In this document: positions 1-6,838 of the stretch, piece by piece | How the letters are laid out: every line of letters begins with the position of its first letter | Position numbering within the stretch: the first letter of the stretch is position 1 | NCBI GenBank assembly: GCA_002422265.1 | Contig: DIUB01000054.1 | Span: 1 to 21,552, forward strand | Reading direction: 5' to 3' | DNA: 21,552 nucleotides | From: Geobacter sp. UBA6169 | GTDB lineage: Bacteria; Desulfobacterota; Desulfuromonadia; Geobacterales; Pseudopelobacteraceae | The notes under the pieces: generated by a model | Database searches by the model: none | What the model was told of the DNA's origin: nothing | Seen by the model: only the letters and a program-made list of their open reading frames with translations | Program-made: the position numbers and the translations under genes

Positions 1-684
1 GCCCAGGAACGACTGCGCCGCCAACTGGTCTCCAATGCGGCCCACGAGCTGCGCACACCACTGATGGTGATCAAAGGCGAACTGGAGGGGATGATGGACG
101 GCCTGCTACCCACCACGCCTGAGGCGCTGCAGTCGCTGCATGATGAAACCACCCGGCTGACCGCCATTCTGGACGGTGTTGATGAACTGACCCGTGCCCA
201 GGCCGCCGGACTGCGCCTGAACCTGCAGCCCATCGGTCTGACGGCTTTCTTCAGGCAGGTGGTTGCCCGCTTTGAACGCCAGGCCGCAGAACAGCAGGTA
301 CGGATCACCATTGAAGGAGACACGGCACTGCAAGGGCTGATCGACCCTGACCAGTTCACCCGCATCATCATCAACCTGACCAGCAACGCCCTGCGGGCCA
401 TGCCGAACGGCGGACAGTTTGATATCGTGGTAACCAGACCGGCATCCCACACCATTGCCATTGACATCATGGATACCGGCCACGGCATTTCCCCTGACCA
501 GCTGCCCCATATCTTTGAACGGTTCTACAAGGGCAAGCATGGCGGGCTGGGGTTGGGACTGGCCATTGTCAAGGAGCTGGTGGAGGCCCACGGTGGCAGT
601 ATTGACGTTACCAGTACTCCGGGCAAAGGGGCCTGTTTTCTGATCCAGCTGCCATATCCGGCGGCACAAGCCACGGTATCCTGA
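1..684 (+). CDS. Sensor histidine kinase, C-terminal part (5' end outside window)
   Basis: The frame is open from base 1, so this is the C-terminal 227 residues of a kinase that begins upstream. The dimerisation/phosphoacceptor box reads NAAHELRTPL, with the phosphorylatable His at bases 43-45. A typical HATPase_c domain follows: N-box (INLTSNALRAMPNGG), G1 (DTGHGIS), F-box (IFERFYKG) and G2 (GLGLGLAIV). It would autophosphorylate and pass phosphate to a response regulator. Its own partner probably lies upstream, because the regulator downstream has its own promoter and is joined to another kinase. The stop codon (682-684) lies inside the inverted repeat that I read as the next operon's operator. 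Sensor and membrane parts are not visible, so the signal cannot be guessed. Confidence 0.93.
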   Translation, partial: AQERLRRQLVSNAAHELRTPLMVIKGELEGMMDGLLPTTPEALQSLHDETTRLTAILDGVDELTRAQAAGLRLNLQPIGLTAFFRQVVARFERQAAEQQVRITIEGDTALQGLIDPDQFTRIIINLTSNALRAMPNGGQFDIVVTRPASHTIAIDIMDTGHGISPDQLPHIFERFYKGKHGGLGLGLAIVKELVEAHGGSIDVTSTPGKGACFLIQLPYPAAQATVS

Positions 685-696
685 CAGAAATGTCAG
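681..696. promoter_or_regulatory. Inverted-repeat operator (CusR/CopR-like box) upstream of the OmpR-type regulator
   Basis: CTGACA-GAAA-TGTCAG is a perfect 6-bp inverted repeat with a 4-bp spacer. Its core TGACA-N4-TGTCA matches the known architecture of CusR/PcoR/CopR/HprR boxes. The same box, followed at the same distance by TCAGTTGCC, occurs at 5181-5200 upstream of the cytochrome. The centre is 19.5 bp upstream of the -35 hexamer, a usual place for an OmpR-family activator. That the regulator at 759-1460 binds here is inference. Confidence 0.72.
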
Positions 697-707
697 AATA
701 CCTTCAG

Positions 708-736
708 TTGCCATCAGCAGACCTTCCTGCTACAAA
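708..736 (+). promoter_or_regulatory. Sigma-70-type promoter of the regulator-kinase-fetAB operon
   Basis: TTGCCA (708-713) and TACAAA (731-736) are separated by exactly 17 bp, directly downstream of the inverted repeat. Predicted transcription start is near 743, which leaves a leader of about 16 nt to the ATG at 759. This excludes a start at 690 as the main start. Confidence 0.6.
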
Positions 737-758
737 CAGCCTCAAGCGGGGGCAGGCC

Positions 759-1460
759 ATGCGTGTACTGGTGGTGGAAGACGAACGAAAGATTGCTGAC
801 GCCCTCAAGCTGGGGCTTGAGGCTGAAGGATACCAGGTGGTGCTGGCCGCCACTGGTGAAGAGGGATTCTTCTGTCTGAACAGTGAGTCGTTTGATCTGC
901 TGCTGCTGGATCGGATGCTGCCGGGCCGTGATGGCCTTGAAATTCTCAAGACCATGCGTGCCAAGGGCTTTACCCTGCCGGTGCTGGTGCTGACCGGTCG
1001 CGATACGGTTGAAGACCGGGTAGTGGGGCTGGACAGCGGTGCTGATGATTATCTGGTCAAACCGTTTGCCTTTCCGGAGCTGCTGGCCCGGATGCGGCTG
1101 TTGCTGCGACGGGGCAAGCCGGAAAACACGATGCGGCTCACCCTGGCCGACCTGGAACTCAACCTGTCCACCCGCCAGGCCCTGCGCAGCGACCAACACC
1201 TGGACCTGACCTCCCGCGAATTCGAGCTGCTGGAATACCTGTTACGGCATCAGGGCCATGTGGTCTCACGGGAAATGCTGGCCCATGATGTCTGGAAGGT
1301 ACGGGAGCGCTCCACGCCGCTTGACAATGTCATCGACGTCAACATCGCCCGCCTGCGCCGCAAGGTAGACGGCCCCTTTCCCCACAAGCTGATCCGCACC
1401 ATCCGTGGTGTCGGTTTCATGGCAACTGCCCACGACGATGAAACTGCGCCGACTGAGTAA
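759..1460 (+). CDS. OmpR/PhoB-family response regulator, CusR/CopR-like
   Basis: A 233-residue winged-helix response regulator. The receiver domain (about 1-115) has acidic E7/D8, phosphoacceptor D51 in LLLLDRMLPG, the conserved Thr in VLVLTGRD and Lys in DDYLVKPF. The OmpR-type DNA-binding domain (about 125-225) carries the typical LTSREFELLEYLLRH and RTIRGVGF segments. I start at the ATG at 759 because MRVLVVEDE is the canonical N-terminus. The longer frame to 690 would begin inside the operator and upstream of the predicted transcription start. The 3' end overlaps the next kinase gene by 23 bp, so the two are coupled. The CusR-like boxes at 681 and 5181 suggest autoregulation and control of the cytochrome gene. 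The inducing signal (metal or oxidant) is not shown by the sequence. Confidence 0.93.
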   Translation: MRVLVVEDERKIADALKLGLEAEGYQVVLAATGEEGFFCLNSESFDLLLLDRMLPGRDGLEILKTMRAKGFTLPVLVLTGRDTVEDRVVGLDSGADDYLVKPFAFPELLARMRLLLRRGKPENTMRLTLADLELNLSTRQALRSDQHLDLTSREFELLEYLLRHQGHVVSREMLAHDVWKVRERSTPLDNVIDVNIARLRRKVDGPFPHKLIRTIRGVGFMATAHDDETAPTE

Positions 1461-2811
1461 CCTGCGCCTCAAATTCACCCTGTTGTACGGTGTTGCCCTG
1501 ATCGTCATCGTGCTGCTGTTCTCTATCGGCATCTACACCTTTGTCCAGCGACTGTTGATCAGCCAGATAGACAACCATCTGCGCCGCGACCTTGCCACCG
1601 TGTCCGAATACCTGCGTAACGATCCGGCCGGACTGCAGAAGCTGGCCAATTTCGGGGCGGTGCACCTGTTCAGGATTCGGGACGGCAACCGCACCCTGAT
1701 CACATCACAGGAGTGGGTCATTGCAGGACTTGACACGCAGGTATCCGGTGGTGATCTTGCCCCGTCCCCCATACTGCTTACCACCAAAAACAAACAGCTC
1801 TACCGGGTACAAAGCAGCCTGCTGCCGCTGCAGGACAAGCTCTACCAGATTGTGGTTGCCCATGAACAGAGTAACTACCAGCGCACCCTCAACACCCTGG
1901 CCCTGATCATCCTGCTGATTTTGCCGGTTTCTGTCGCCCTCTCACTGGTGGTGGGCTACCTGATTGCCGGACGGGTGCTGGCACCGGTGGCCGCCATTAC
2001 GGCCAAGGCCCGGGAGATCAACGCCGAAAACCTGGCGGCACGGTTGCCGGTAACGGATGAGGACAACGAGTTCAACAACCTGGCACAGGTCTTCAACCAG
2101 ACATTCAGCCGACTGGAGGACTCTTTCGAACGTCTGCGCCACTTTACCAGCGACGCCTCCCACGAACTGCGTACCCCTCTGACCGCCATCCGCAGCATCG
2201 GCGAGGCCGCTCTCCAGCAGCAACGGATAACCCCGGAGTCTGCCGAGACCATCGGCAGCATGCTGGAAGAGACCGACCGTCTGGTACAGACTGTGGAATC
2301 ATTACTGCTGTTGAGTCGGGCCGACAGCCATGCACTGTTGAAGGAACCGGTGGAGGTGGGTGATCTGCTGGCTGATGTGGTCGAGTTTCTGTCCGTGCTG
2401 GCCGAAGAAAAACAGCAGCAGATCCTGTTTGAACGTCAGACAACGCTTCAGCTTGAGGCAGACAGCTGTATGTTGCGCCGTGCATTCCTCAACCTGGTTG
2501 ACAATGCGGTGAAGTACTCACCTGAGCGTGCCACGGTTACGGTGCGGTTCTTCCGTCAACAGGACGGCACCACCCTTGTGGAGGTAGCAGACCAGGGACC
2601 GGGCATCCCGGATCAGGACAAGCTGCGGGTCTTTGACCGCTTCTACCGGATCGACAACGGCCGTTGTCGAGAAAAAGGGGGCACCGGACTGGGTCTAGCC
2701 ATCACCAGGGCATCGGTAGAGGCCCACGGCGGCGAAGTCAGTGTCCACGACAACCCGGACGGCGGCACGCTGTTCCGGGTACGGTTTGCACCTGTTCAGG
2801 CAGAACCATAA
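1438..2811 (+). CDS. Membrane sensor histidine kinase (CusS/BaeS-like architecture)
   Basis: 457 residues. A basic N-terminus is followed by TM1 (about 12-36), a periplasmic sensor of about 115 residues, TM2 (about 150-178), a HAMP linker, HisKA with SHELRTPL (phosphoacceptor H242), and HATPase_c with N-box NLVDNAVKYSPE, G1 DQGPGIP, F-box VFDRFYRID and G2 GTGLGLAI. I chose the ATG at 1438 (MKLRRLSN). An upstream in-frame GTG at 1405 would add residues encoded deep inside the regulator and is less likely. Overlap with the regulator gene marks it as the cognate partner. fetA follows after 33 bp, which points to a shared transcript. Size and architecture resemble metal- or envelope-stress kinases of the CusS type, but metal ligands are not obvious in the sensor region. 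Confidence 0.93.
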   Translation: MKLRRLSNLRLKFTLLYGVALIVIVLLFSIGIYTFVQRLLISQIDNHLRRDLATVSEYLRNDPAGLQKLANFGAVHLFRIRDGNRTLITSQEWVIAGLDTQVSGGDLAPSPILLTTKNKQLYRVQSSLLPLQDKLYQIVVAHEQSNYQRTLNTLALIILLILPVSVALSLVVGYLIAGRVLAPVAAITAKAREINAENLAARLPVTDEDNEFNNLAQVFNQTFSRLEDSFERLRHFTSDASHELRTPLTAIRSIGEAALQQQRITPESAETIGSMLEETDRLVQTVESLLLLSRADSHALLKEPVEVGDLLADVVEFLSVLAEEKQQQILFERQTTLQLEADSCMLRRAFLNLVDNAVKYSPERATVTVRFFRQQDGTTLVEVADQGPGIPDQDKLRVFDRFYRIDNGRCREKGGTGLGLAITRASVEAHGGEVSVHDNPDGGTLFRVRFAPVQAEP

Positions 2812-2844
2812 CCAACCGGCGATAATTCGTGCTATAACCCTGCC

Positions 2845-3615
2845 ATGCCAGCCACCGCCACCTCACCATTACTGCAGCTTGAACAACTGACCAGTGTCAG
2901 ACCGGGTTCCCAGGGGCAGACCATACCGGTACTGGAGGGGCTCACCTGTTCGTTTCATCAGGGGTCACTCACCGCCCTGATCGGTCCCTCCGGCAGCGGC
3001 AAGAGCTCATTGATCCGCCTGATCAACCGCCTGGATGATCCCCTGCAGGGCCGTATCCTGCTGGAGGGGCTGGATATCCGGGAGCTGTCCCCTCCCCTGC
3101 TGCGGCAGCGGATCGGCATGATGCTGCAAAAAACCCATCTGTTTGAAGGCACGGTGCTGGACAACCTGCAGCTGCCGTTTTCTTACCGCAAAAAACCGCT
3201 GCCCGGCCCTGATGATCCCGAAGTAATCCGCTGTCTTACCCTGGCAAGGCTCACACCGGATTTTCTGCAGCGGGATGCCCGCACCCTGTCCGGCGGTCAG
3301 CAACAACGGGTCAGCCTGGCACGGGCCCTGATCAGCCGGCCCCAGGCCCTGCTGCTGGATGAACCCACCAGTGCCCTGGATCGACCCGCCACCGACAGCC
3401 TGGGCCAAACCTTGCAGGAGCTGTGTCGTTCAGAACAGCTGGCAGTCATTCTGGTGACCCACGACCTGCGGCTGGCAGAACGGATCAGCGATCAGACCAT
3501 TTACCTTGAAGCCGGACGGATTGTTGAGGCAGGCAGAACTGCAGAGCTGTTTGCACAGCCGCAGAGTGAGGGGTTGCAGAAATTCCTGGCTGAACCGGAA
3601 GACGAAAGGCATTGA
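2845..3615 (+). CDS. fetA: ABC transporter ATPase, FetA (YbbL)-like
   Basis: A 256-residue ABC ATPase with Walker A GPSGSGKSS (47-55), a Q-loop in MMLQKTHLF, signature LSGGQQQRVSLARAL, Walker B ALLLDEPTSALD and the switch His in VILVTHD. The nearest same-strand permease gene is a UPF0014/FetB protein at 4368, and FetA-FetB is the known pairing for an inner-membrane iron exporter linked to oxidative-stress tolerance in E. coli. That pairing supports the symbol; substrate here is inferred by family only. No clear ribosome site precedes the ATG at 2845. The gene lies 33 bp after the kinase gene, so it is probably in the same operon. The fetA-fetB junction is interrupted by a repeat-bounded segment beginning 1 bp after the fetA stop codon. 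Confidence 0.85.
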   Translation: MPATATSPLLQLEQLTSVRPGSQGQTIPVLEGLTCSFHQGSLTALIGPSGSGKSSLIRLINRLDDPLQGRILLEGLDIRELSPPLLRQRIGMMLQKTHLFEGTVLDNLQLPFSYRKKPLPGPDDPEVIRCLTLARLTPDFLQRDARTLSGGQQQRVSLARALISRPQALLLDEPTSALDRPATDSLGQTLQELCRSEQLAVILVTHDLRLAERISDQTIYLEAGRIVEAGRTAELFAQPQSEGLQKFLAEPEDERH

Positions 3616-3616
3616 C

Positions 3617-3645
3617 TCACGCAACGGCGCGACGACGCCACGAAA
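3617..3645 (-). repeat. CGTTGCG-unit repeat, left copy (inverted)
   Basis: On the - strand this reads three degenerate units of the type CGTTGCGN between TTT and TGA. It differs from the right copy at 4 of 29 positions and starts 1 bp after the fetA stop codon. Together with 4317-4345 it forms a pair of inverted ends. Confidence 0.8.
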
Positions 3646-3697
3646 ACCAAAACAAAGAGGCATAATACCGCTCCGACAGTTACTACCTTCAACGGTT

Positions 3698-3732
3698 GTC
3701 CCCCCTTTACAAAGGGGGGCAGGGGGGATTTG
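3698..3732. repeat. C-rich palindromic intergenic repeat
   Basis: CCCCCCTTT (3700-3708) pairs with AAAGGGGGG (3711-3719) around a 2-base AC centre. It is followed by a second G run and ATTT (3722-3731) that could pair with the C run instead. Elements of this form recur between genes in many bacteria. It could act as a weak terminator or RNA-processing hairpin downstream of fetA. A genome-wide copy count is needed to call it a repeat family. Confidence 0.6.
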
Positions 3733-3872
3733 ATCGGCAACGTCAACGGCACATCAAGGGGACTTGCAGAACACAGGGATCACCCATAAAAAGTAGCAAA
3801 TATAAATAGTAGATTCATATAGTTCAAAAACATCTGGTCTATTCTCTACTGCACTCATTCTTACGGTTGTTT

Positions 3873-3901
3873 TTTCGTTGCGTCGTTGCGGCGTTGCGTG
3901 A
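3873..3901 (+). repeat. CGTTGCG-unit repeat, middle copy (direct), upstream of the GxxExxY gene
   Basis: Three tandem 8-mers, CGTTGCGT / CGTTGCGG / CGTTGCGT, flanked by TTT and GA. It is 28 of 29 identical to the copy at 4317-4345 and ends 26 bp before the ATG of the GxxExxY gene. The copy at 4317-4345 ends 22 bp before the fetB ATG. Confidence 0.88.
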
Positions 3902-3927
3902 AACCTGATGTTCAAGGACTACTCACC

Positions 3928-4314
3928 ATGCACGAAAATGAACTTGCCGCAAAAGTCATGGATGCAGCTTTTCTGATTCACCGTGAGCTTGGTCCCGGTC
4001 TGCTGGAAAGCGTCTATGAAACGGTATTGATAAAGCTTTTAACTGACAATGGACTGTCTGTTGAGCGGCAGGTGGCGGTTCCGATCATCTTCCAAGGTAT
4101 TTCGTTTGATGAAGGATTTCGTGCTGATCTTATTGTGGAAAGCAAACTGATTATCGAATTGAAGTCTGTTGAGCGCCTACAGCCAGTTCATAGCAAACAG
4201 CTTCTGACATATCTTCGGCTGACCGGCTGCAAACTGGGGCTCCTGATCAATTTTGGGGAAAATCTTCTGAAAGACGGCATCAAGCGGGTAGCAAACGGTA
4301 TGCCTGCTGTTTAG
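3928..4314 (+). CDS. GxxExxY protein (PDDEXK_3-like predicted nuclease fold)
   Basis: 128 residues. The N-terminal helix carries the family motif G24-LL-E27-SV-Y30. A core with D67 (FRADLIVE), E77-x-K79 (IIELKSVE) and a later helix starting HSKQLLTYL fits the PD-(D/E)xK nuclease superfamily arrangement expected for GxxExxY proteins (TIGR04256/PDDEXK_3). The family's biological role is not established to my knowledge. I start at 3928 because AAGGAC lies 8 bp upstream; an in-frame start at 3886 would lie within the repeat. Length equals the usual family size of about 125 residues, so it looks intact. Direct repeats flank the gene on both sides, and codon use is more AT-rich than in fetA or fetB, which suggests transfer. 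Catalytic activity is inference from the motif. Confidence 0.85.
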   Translation: MHENELAAKVMDAAFLIHRELGPGLLESVYETVLIKLLTDNGLSVERQVAVPIIFQGISFDEGFRADLIVESKLIIELKSVERLQPVHSKQLLTYLRLTGCKLGLLINFGENLLKDGIKRVANGMPAV

Positions 4315-4316
4315 CC

Positions 4317-4345
4317 TTTCGTTGCGCCGTTGCGGCGTTGCGTGA
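4317..4345 (+). repeat. CGTTGCG-unit repeat, right copy
   Basis: Three units, CGTTGCGC / CGTTGCGG / CGTTGCGT, start 2 bp after the GxxExxY stop codon and end 22 bp before the fetB ATG. The copy is direct relative to 3873-3901 and inverted relative to 3617-3645. Confidence 0.88.
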
Positions 4346-4367
4346 TACTGCCTTTAGAGGTCTGACC

Positions 4368-5165
4368 ATGTCTGACAATGCATTGATACACCTGGACCTG
4401 CTGCAGCTGGTCTACGCCTACGCCCTGATCCTGCTCTCAATCAGCCTGGCCCGCTTCCGGCAGATCGGCCAGGAACGCCAGATGCTCTGGGCCTCGCTGC
4501 GGATGGTGGTGCAGTTGCTGGCGGTGGGCTACCTGTTGCAGCTGGTCTTTACGGTCCGCTCACCGCTGCTGGTAATCCTGATCCTGCTGACCATGACCGG
4601 CTTTTCGCTGCAAATCATCGGTTCCCGCATCAAGCAGCGCATGCCCGGTTTTTACCGGATCATGGGCAGTTCCATCATCATCGGCTGCGGCGGGGTTACC
4701 TTTTACTTCTGTCTGCTGGTGGTGGGCTATACCCCCTGGTATGATCCCCGTTACCTGATCCCCCTGGCCGGTATGATTATCGGCAACTCCATGAATGGCG
4801 CCAGCCTGGCGGCCGAGCGTCTGGCAGCCGAGATGCAGCAGCGCCATGACGAGCTGGAGACCGCCCTCTGCCTGGGTGCTACCGCCCGTCAGGCAGCAGA
4901 ACCGATCCTGCGTACCGCCTACAAGGCCGCCCTGATCCCCACCATCAACACCATGGCTGCCACCGGTATTGTGGCCCTGCCCGGCATGATGACCGGCCAG
5001 ATTCTTTCCGGTACCGCGCCGATGCTGGCGGTGCGCTATCAGATCGCCATTATGTGCGCCATTACCGCTGCGGTTGCCATCACCGCCCTCCTGATCCTGC
5101 TGCAGGGCTACCGGGGCTATTTCACCCCGGCTGATCAACTGCAACGCCCGCACTCCTCTTCCTGA
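4368..5165 (+). CDS. fetB: ABC transporter permease, UPF0014 / FetB (YbbM) family
   Basis: 265 residues, almost entirely hydrophobic, with about seven predicted membrane segments. The family hallmarks are present: PRYLIPLAGMIIGNSMNGAS near the middle and VALPGMMTGQILSG, followed by a YQI segment, near the C-terminus. Partnered with FetA it would form the inner-membrane part of an iron (or other metal) exporter. The ATG at 4368 is preceded by AGAGG at suitable spacing; an upstream alternative at 4338 would begin inside the repeat. fetB is separated from fetA by the repeat-bounded GxxExxY segment. No separate strong promoter for fetB is evident, so it may depend on read-through from the regulator promoter or on a promoter in the AT-rich part of the insert. 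Confidence 0.92.
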   Translation: MSDNALIHLDLLQLVYAYALILLSISLARFRQIGQERQMLWASLRMVVQLLAVGYLLQLVFTVRSPLLVILILLTMTGFSLQIIGSRIKQRMPGFYRIMGSSIIIGCGGVTFYFCLLVVGYTPWYDPRYLIPLAGMIIGNSMNGASLAAERLAAEMQQRHDELETALCLGATARQAAEPILRTAYKAALIPTINTMAATGIVALPGMMTGQILSGTAPMLAVRYQIAIMCAITAAVAITALLILLQGYRGYFTPADQLQRPHSSS

Positions 5166-5180
5166 TTTAAAGTTCCCCTT

Positions 5181-5200
5181 TCCTGACAAAGATGTCAGGA
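5181..5200. promoter_or_regulatory. Inverted-repeat operator (CusR/CopR-like box) upstream of the cytochrome gene
   Basis: TCCTGACA-AAGA-TGTCAGGA is a perfect 8-bp inverted repeat with a 4-bp spacer. It aligns with the box at 681-696, including the downstream TCAGTTGCC and identical spacing to the -35 element. It is probably the binding site of the OmpR-type regulator encoded at 759-1460. Confidence 0.75.
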
Positions 5201-5209
5201 AAGCGTCAG

Positions 5210-5236
5210 TTGCCTTTTGCTGCCCATCTCGACAAT
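5210..5236 (+). promoter_or_regulatory. Candidate activator-dependent promoter of the cytochrome gene
   Basis: The -35-like TTGCCT (5210-5215) has its start 19.5 bp from the centre of the inverted repeat, exactly as at 708. The -10 is poor: GACAAT (5231-5236) at 15 bp is the best match. A weak core is typical of a promoter that needs an activator. The leader would be about 60 nt. Confidence 0.45.
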
Positions 5237-5305
5237 CATGACCATAACGAGTTTGATCTATCAAGCATGGTATCCGTAGACCGCATCTGACAAAGGAGGA
5301 ACCGT

Positions 5306-6751
5306 ATGTACAAAATCGTATTGGCTTCAGTTGCAACCCTGCTGCTGGCAATAGCACCAGCGATGGCAACAGAGTACCCGGACCAGAAACAGGCAGAAAT
5401 TGCCAAGACCGGCAGCTATGTGGGGGCAAACAGCTGCAAAATGTGCCACAGTGACGTACACAACAGTTGGGCCGATTCCCGTCACACCAAAAAATCCCGC
5501 AAAGGCCCGGCCTTTGGCAAGGAGCATCTGAAGAACGTCTACGAGTATGTCCAAAAAGACTGGGACAAGTTTGAGACCCACATGATCCTTGACCAGAAGG
5601 ACAAGAGCACCAACTACGTCACCGTTAAAAAGTATGCACTGGAAGAGGTGGGCTACTCGGTCGGCTCGGTTCGCAAGCAGCGTTATGCGGTCTACTATGA
5701 CGGTTCACCCATGGATGCCTACCTGCAGACCACTAAAGACGGCGGCATCTCCTGGACCATTGACAAGAGCCAGGTAGTGAAATACCCCGGCAACAAAGAG
5801 CGGGCCGGCTGGAAGTTTCTGGCTCTGGAGTTTAAGCCCAAAGAGCAGAACAAAAACAACTACGGCGAGTTCTATTCCTGGCAGGAGCGTTGTATCTCCT
5901 GTCATACCACCGGCTTTGACCCCAAGGCCTGGAGTGCTGCCAAGGCTGACTTTGTGGCCGGCAAGCGCAAGGACCTGAAAGACCTGTTTGTGGCTGACCA
6001 CCTGATCAGCTGCGAGGCCTGCCACGGCCCCGGCTCTGTACATGCCAAGGCACCTTCCAAGGGCAACATCATCAACCCAACCAAGATCACCAATGTTGAG
6101 GCCCGCAAGATGGTCTGTGAGCAGTGCCATACCCGTACTGCCAAGAACCTGCACCACAAGGGGGCCAACGACCTGCGCGGCTACCGGATCGGTGATCAGT
6201 ACATGGACCATGCCGACTATGTGCGTCCGGCCTGGGGCAAGGGAAGCCGGGCAGTATCAGCAGACGGCAAGGGCCGTCGCGACCACCAGATGGATATGGA
6301 TATGCGGCTCTCTGAAACCATTCATGGCACCCACAGCGTGCATGCCGCCATGTCCTGCCTGGATTGCCATGACTCCCACAAGGTGGGCGCCAGCGGTGCC
6401 GGCAAGAGTAAAACCCTGAAGAAGCCGGCCCTTGAGACCTGCGCAGCCTGCCATAAGGGCGGGGCCGAGAAGGTGCTGACCGTGCTGGACGGCATGAAAG
6501 GCTGGCCCAAGTACAAGTATGGCGAGTGGGGCGGTGAAGGCGGTCGTGCAGCTCCCCGGTCACATGTCTTCAACTTCGACGAGCAGGGTCGCTCTTACGC
6601 CCTCAGTCCTTCCCAGTACCACTGGGCACTGAAGAAGGACGGCGATGCCAAGAAAGAGGCCGACTGGGCAGCCATCTGGCCCTGGGAAAAGGCCGCCTTT
6701 GAGAAGAAGGGGATGACCGTGAAGATCGGTGCCAAACCCTGGGAAATGTAA
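5306..6751 (+). CDS. Exported six-haem c-type cytochrome
   Basis: 481 residues with a Sec signal peptide (1-21, cleavage after AMA), so periplasmic or surface-exposed. Six CXXCH haem sites: CKMCH (C44), CISCH (C196), CEACH (C236), CEQCH (C271), CLDCH (C351) and CAACH (C379). Many additional His residues are available as distal ligands. The 150-residue haem-free stretch between the first two sites is unusual for small packed cytochromes and looks like a separate folded domain. AGGAGG at 5294-5299 precedes the ATG, a strong start. The electron partner cannot be named from sequence. The CusR-like box upstream ties its expression to the regulator at 759, and a terminator follows at once, so it is probably monocistronic. 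Confidence 0.92.
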   Translation: MYKIVLASVATLLLAIAPAMATEYPDQKQAEIAKTGSYVGANSCKMCHSDVHNSWADSRHTKKSRKGPAFGKEHLKNVYEYVQKDWDKFETHMILDQKDKSTNYVTVKKYALEEVGYSVGSVRKQRYAVYYDGSPMDAYLQTTKDGGISWTIDKSQVVKYPGNKERAGWKFLALEFKPKEQNKNNYGEFYSWQERCISCHTTGFDPKAWSAAKADFVAGKRKDLKDLFVADHLISCEACHGPGSVHAKAPSKGNIINPTKITNVEARKMVCEQCHTRTAKNLHHKGANDLRGYRIGDQYMDHADYVRPAWGKGSRAVSADGKGRRDHQMDMDMRLSETIHGTHSVHAAMSCLDCHDSHKVGASGAGKSKTLKKPALETCAACHKGGAEKVLTVLDGMKGWPKYKYGEWGGEGGRAAPRSHVFNFDEQGRSYALSPSQYHWALKKDGDAKKEADWAAIWPWEKAAFEKKGMTVKIGAKPWEM

Positions 6752-6781
6752 CCTGACACTGAACGAAATCTTCATCAATTG

Positions 6782-6816
6782 AAACAGCCGCTCCGGATCA
6801 CCGGGGCGGCTGTTTT
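6782..6816 (+). terminator. Rho-independent terminator of the cytochrome gene
   Basis: A 15-bp stem (6782-6796 with 6801-6815, one G-U pair) with an ATCA loop. The A-rich 5' and T-rich 3' flanks (AAACAGCC / GGCTGTTT) are typical. It lies 30 bp after the stop codon. Confidence 0.88.
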
Positions 6817-6838
6817 CGTGTCGGCCCGCAGGACGGAA

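Larger units (their letters stand above)
3617..4345. mobile_element. Candidate 729-bp mobile segment: GxxExxY gene bounded by inverted CGTTGCG repeats, inserted between fetA and fetB
   Basis: The outer ends are 29-bp inverted repeats (3617-3645 and 4317-4345, about 25 of 29 identical). A third copy at 3873-3901 is in direct orientation with the right end (28 of 29). Inside are a C-rich hairpin repeat (3698-3732), an AT-rich non-coding stretch (about 3780-3870) unlike its surroundings, and one gene for a PD-(D/E)xK-like protein. The segment splits two genes that normally work as a pair, yet fetB keeps its own ribosome site. No target-site duplication is evident and no transposase is encoded. 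Mobility is therefore inference. Confidence 0.5.

Noticed and set aside
690..758. Longer start for the OmpR-type regulator at the ATG at 690
   Set aside because: It lies within the inverted repeat and upstream of the predicted transcription start near 743; the canonical MRVLVVEDE start is at 759.
3617..4345. CGTTGCG copies as a CRISPR array or as tRNA-linked attachment sites
   Set aside because: Only three copies, uneven spacing, one inverted, a gene between two of them, and no tRNA gene or integrase nearby.
3608..4354. Target-site duplication around the repeat-bounded segment
   Set aside because: Flanks GAC and TAC share only two bases, too little to claim a duplication.
4560..5429. 289-codon open frame antisense to fetB
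   Set aside because: Composition (Gly, His, Gln-rich) is that of a reverse-strand shadow of GC-rich coding DNA; fetB on the + strand has clear family motifs.
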